Shown here: in pieces, positions 43,239 to 45,378 of the stretch
How the letters are laid out: every line of letters begins with the position of its first letter
Position numbering within the stretch: the first letter of the stretch is position 1
NCBI GenBank assembly: GCA_903970185.1
Contig: CAJCIC010000071.1
Location: forward strand, 1 to 45,378
Reading direction: 5' to 3'
DNA from: Gammaproteobacteria bacterium
Lineage (GTDB): Bacteria; Pseudomonadota; Gammaproteobacteria; Burkholderiales; Burkholderiaceae_D
Length of the DNA: 45,378 nucleotides
Program-made: the position numbers and the translations under genes
The notes under the pieces: generated by a model
Database searches by the model: none
Told to the model about the DNA's origin: nothing
What the model saw: only the letters and a program-made list of their open reading frames with translations

Positions 43239-45370
43239 CCTCGTCCTTCTGGCACCGACGTCGCACACTTCCGGTGGTGCTGCAATCGGAAGCGGCCGAG
43301 TGCGGCCTTGCCTGCATTGCCATGATCAGCTCGTTTTGGGGCCATCGCGCAACGCTCGCCGAGCTGCGCCGCCTGCACTCGATATCCCTGAAAGGCGTCA
43401 CGCTCGCCGCCCTTTTGCGGATCGGCGAGCGCCTCAACCTTGATGCCCGTGCCGTCAAGCTCGGCCTTGAGGAAATCGGCGAGCTCAGTCTGCCCTGCGT
43501 CTTGCATTGGGACATGAATCACTTCGTTGTTCTAAAACGCAAGCGCAGCGCGCAGGTCATCATTCACGATCCCGCGGCGGGCAAGCGCCACGTCTCGCTT
43601 TCAGAGCTATCGGCACACTTTACCGGCGTTGCGGTCGAATTCAGGCCGGGCGCCCTGTTCCAGTTCACGCCACCCGCCAAGGCGATTGCGCTGTCAGCAC
43701 TTTGGGGCCGGGTGTTCGGTTTGCGCTCGGGCCTTGCGCAATTGCTGCTGCTTGGCATCGCGCTGCAGGTCTGCGTGCTGCTTGCGCCTTTCTACCTGCA
43801 ATGGGTCACGGACGAAGTCTTGATGTCGGCCGATCGCAACCTGCTGTTGACGCTTGGCGTCGGCTTCTTGACGCTCAATCTGATCCAGGCGTTCATCGGC
43901 GCCGTGCGCTCCTACGCGAGCACGATACTCGCCGTCGATCTCAGCTTCCAGTGGCTTGGCAACGCCTTTACTCACCTGATGAAACTGCCGCTGCCGTTTT
44001 TCGAGCAGCGGCATCTGGGCGACATCGTCTCGCGCTTCTCGTCGCTGCAAACCATCCAGCGCGCGATCACGAGCGAGGTCATCGAGGCCATCATCGATGG
44101 CCTGCTGACCGTGAGCACGCTCATCGTCATGGTGCTCTATAGCGGCGAACTGGCAACGATCACGGCCATCGCGCTGATCGGCTATCTGCTTTTGCGTGGC
44201 GCGCTATTGCCACGGCTGCGCGAGGCCACCGCCGAACAGATCGTGCATGCCGCAAAACAACAGACGCACCTGATCGAATCGGCCCGCGGCATCCAGAGTG
44301 TGCGGCTCTTTGACGGCGCCACCGAACGCAAGAGCGGCTGGATGAGCAGCCTGTCTGACCAGTTCAATGCAGACATTCGCCTCGCGAAATTGTCGATTGG
44401 CGTCAAGGCCATCCATGTCGTCATCTTCGGCTCGCAGCGCATCATCGTCATCTGGCTTGCCGCGATCTCGGTCTTGCACGACCGCCTCTCGATTGGCATG
44501 GTGCTCGCGTTTCTTTCCTACCAGGACCAGTTCAGCCAGCGTGGGGTCGCCCTGGTCGATCGCCTGCTGCAATTGAAGATGCTCTCGCTGCATGCCGAAC
44601 GCGTCGCCGACATCCTGCTTTGCGAGCCAGAAGAAGATCAGGACGCCATGCCAGACGCGCGCGAGGTCGTGGCCAGCATTGAATTCAAGGCGGTGTCGTT
44701 TCGCTATGCCGAAAGCGACCCCTGGGTCCTGCACAATTTCTCGCTTTTCATTCCGCATGGCCAGTGCATCGCGATTACCGGGCCCTCGGGCAGCGGCAAG
44801 ACGACGCTGGCCAAGCTGATGCTGGGTCTTATGCGGCCAAGCCAAGGCGAAATTCTTGTTGGCGGCGTGCCCCTGCGCGCACTCGGCCTTCATCGCCAGC
44901 GCATGCTAAGTAGCGCAGTCATGCAGGAAGACCAGCTGTTTTCAGGCTCGATCCTTGACAACATCTGTTTTTTTGACACTGCGCCAGACATGGATCGCAT
45001 TCGCAGTGCGGCGCATGCTGCGGCGCTTGACGGCGACATCGAGCGCATGCCGATGGCTTACCACACGCTCATCGGCGATATCGGAACGGGTCTCTCTGGA
45101 GGCCAGAAACAACGGCTGCTGCTTGCACGCGCGCTCTATCGCGAGCCCAAGATCCTGGTCCTGGATGAAGCCACGAGCCATCTGGACATGGGCAACGAGA
45201 GGGCGGTCAATGCAGCCATTGGCAAGCTGCAACTGACACGCGTGCTGATCGCCCACCGCCAGGAGACGCTGGCCATGGCCACGCGCGTGGTCGTGCTTAA
45301 CGCGGGCAAGCTCGAACATGACACCGAGCGCCCCGCCCCGGTGGTGCCGGGTCAGTCGCCGATCGGCTAG
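43235..45370 (+). CDS. Peptide-exporting ABC transporter with C39 leader peptidase (CvaB-like)
   Basis: A 711-residue protein of three parts. Residues 1–130 are a C39 cysteine peptidase that cuts double-glycine leaders: Gln17, Cys23 (QSEAAECGLAC), His96 (LHWDMNHFVVL) and Asp112 (IIHDPAAGK) form a complete active site, and the sequence is closest to the colicin V exporter CvaB. The middle is a six-helix membrane domain, and the end is an ATPase with GPSGSGKTT, LSGGQKQRLLLARAL and LVLDEATSHLD. The start is a GTG at 43235 inside the upstream stop, with AGGAG just before. It would process and export small peptides such as a microcin. No precursor peptide is visible within the window; it may lie to the right. 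Confidence 0.93.
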   Translation: MTSSFWHRRRTLPVVLQSEAAECGLACIAMISSFWGHRATLAELRRLHSISLKGVTLAALLRIGERLNLDARAVKLGLEEIGELSLPCVLHWDMNHFVVLKRKRSAQVIIHDPAAGKRHVSLSELSAHFTGVAVEFRPGALFQFTPPAKAIALSALWGRVFGLRSGLAQLLLLGIALQVCVLLAPFYLQWVTDEVLMSADRNLLLTLGVGFLTLNLIQAFIGAVRSYASTILAVDLSFQWLGNAFTHLMKLPLPFFEQRHLGDIVSRFSSLQTIQRAITSEVIEAIIDGLLTVSTLIVMVLYSGELATITAIALIGYLLLRGALLPRLREATAEQIVHAAKQQTHLIESARGIQSVRLFDGATERKSGWMSSLSDQFNADIRLAKLSIGVKAIHVVIFGSQRIIVIWLAAISVLHDRLSIGMVLAFLSYQDQFSQRGVALVDRLLQLKMLSLHAERVADILLCEPEEDQDAMPDAREVVASIEFKAVSFRYAESDPWVLHNFSLFIPHGQCIAITGPSGSGKTTLAKLMLGLMRPSQGEILVGGVPLRALGLHRQRMLSSAVMQEDQLFSGSILDNICFFDTAPDMDRIRSAAHAAALDGDIERMPMAYHTLIGDIGTGLSGGQKQRLLLARALYREPKILVLDEATSHLDMGNERAVNAAIGKLQLTRVLIAHRQETLAMATRVVVLNAGKLEHDTERPAPVVPGQSPIG

Positions 45371-45378
45371 AGCGTCCA

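Noticed and set aside
1-45378. tRNA genes, CRISPR arrays, prophage or integrase genes
   Set aside because: None was found on reading both strands; no clover-leaf-like segments, no regularly spaced repeats, and no recombinase motifs.

Overview
This is a GC-rich chromosomal stretch of a betaproteobacterium, most likely in the Burkholderiales. The clues are the gene order fmdB–DUF502–aspS–nudB–endonuclease/exonuclease/phosphatase, a patatin next to a 3-hydroxybutyrate dehydrogenase (polyhydroxybutyrate metabolism), an Atm1-type ABC exporter, a gltIJKL-type uptake operon and cytochrome b561/YceI pairs. No genus can be named from sequence reading alone. No tRNA, rRNA, CRISPR array, intact insertion sequence or prophage was seen.

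Layout. 1–157 is the 5' end of pyrC. 221–4363 is a glutamate/aspartate ABC uptake operon with two tandem binding proteins and a recognisable promoter. 4555–5226 is an OmpW porin, 5343–7226 an Atm1-like exporter, and 7351–7821 an acyl-CoA thioesterase. 7823–14654 is a five-gene beta-oxidation operon: TetR regulator, acyl-CoA dehydrogenase, FadN-type dehydrogenase/hydratase, thiolase, and an isomerase-like crotonase. A perfect 12-bp palindrome lies at its putative start site. 14761–15249 is an anchored protein of unknown function.

15481–28174 contains all four members of the ligase-associated DNA repair set: PdeM phosphoesterase, Lhr-core helicase, ATP-dependent DNA ligase and beta-CASP exonuclease. 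All four are on the minus strand, but they are spread over 11 kb among unrelated genes (a CoA-transferase, an anchored protein, a HAD phosphatase, a lipocalin and a CHASE3-GGDEF protein with a degenerate active site). Upstream on the same strand is the operon fmdB–DUF502–aspS–nudB–EEP nuclease, so that EEP and the exonuclease are adjacent.

31479–33420 holds a patatin and bdhA. 33570–36410 is a 946-residue autotransporter with a ten-fold beta-helix-like repeat. 36449–38230 holds Ku and a MerR-like/TPR protein just downstream of it, giving a second repair locus in the window. 38338–39945 is a small-gene stretch with one gene broken at a run of eight A. 39946–41698 is a cytochrome b561–YceI–YceI operon. 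41958–45370 is a CvaA/CvaB-type secretion pair (membrane fusion protein plus an ABC transporter with a C39 leader peptidase), with no cargo gene inside the window.

The points of most interest are the dispersed ligase-associated repair set together with Ku, the peptide-export pair with no visible cargo, the A8 frameshift, the GGQQF cyclase-like protein, and the TetR operator at the beta-oxidation operon.
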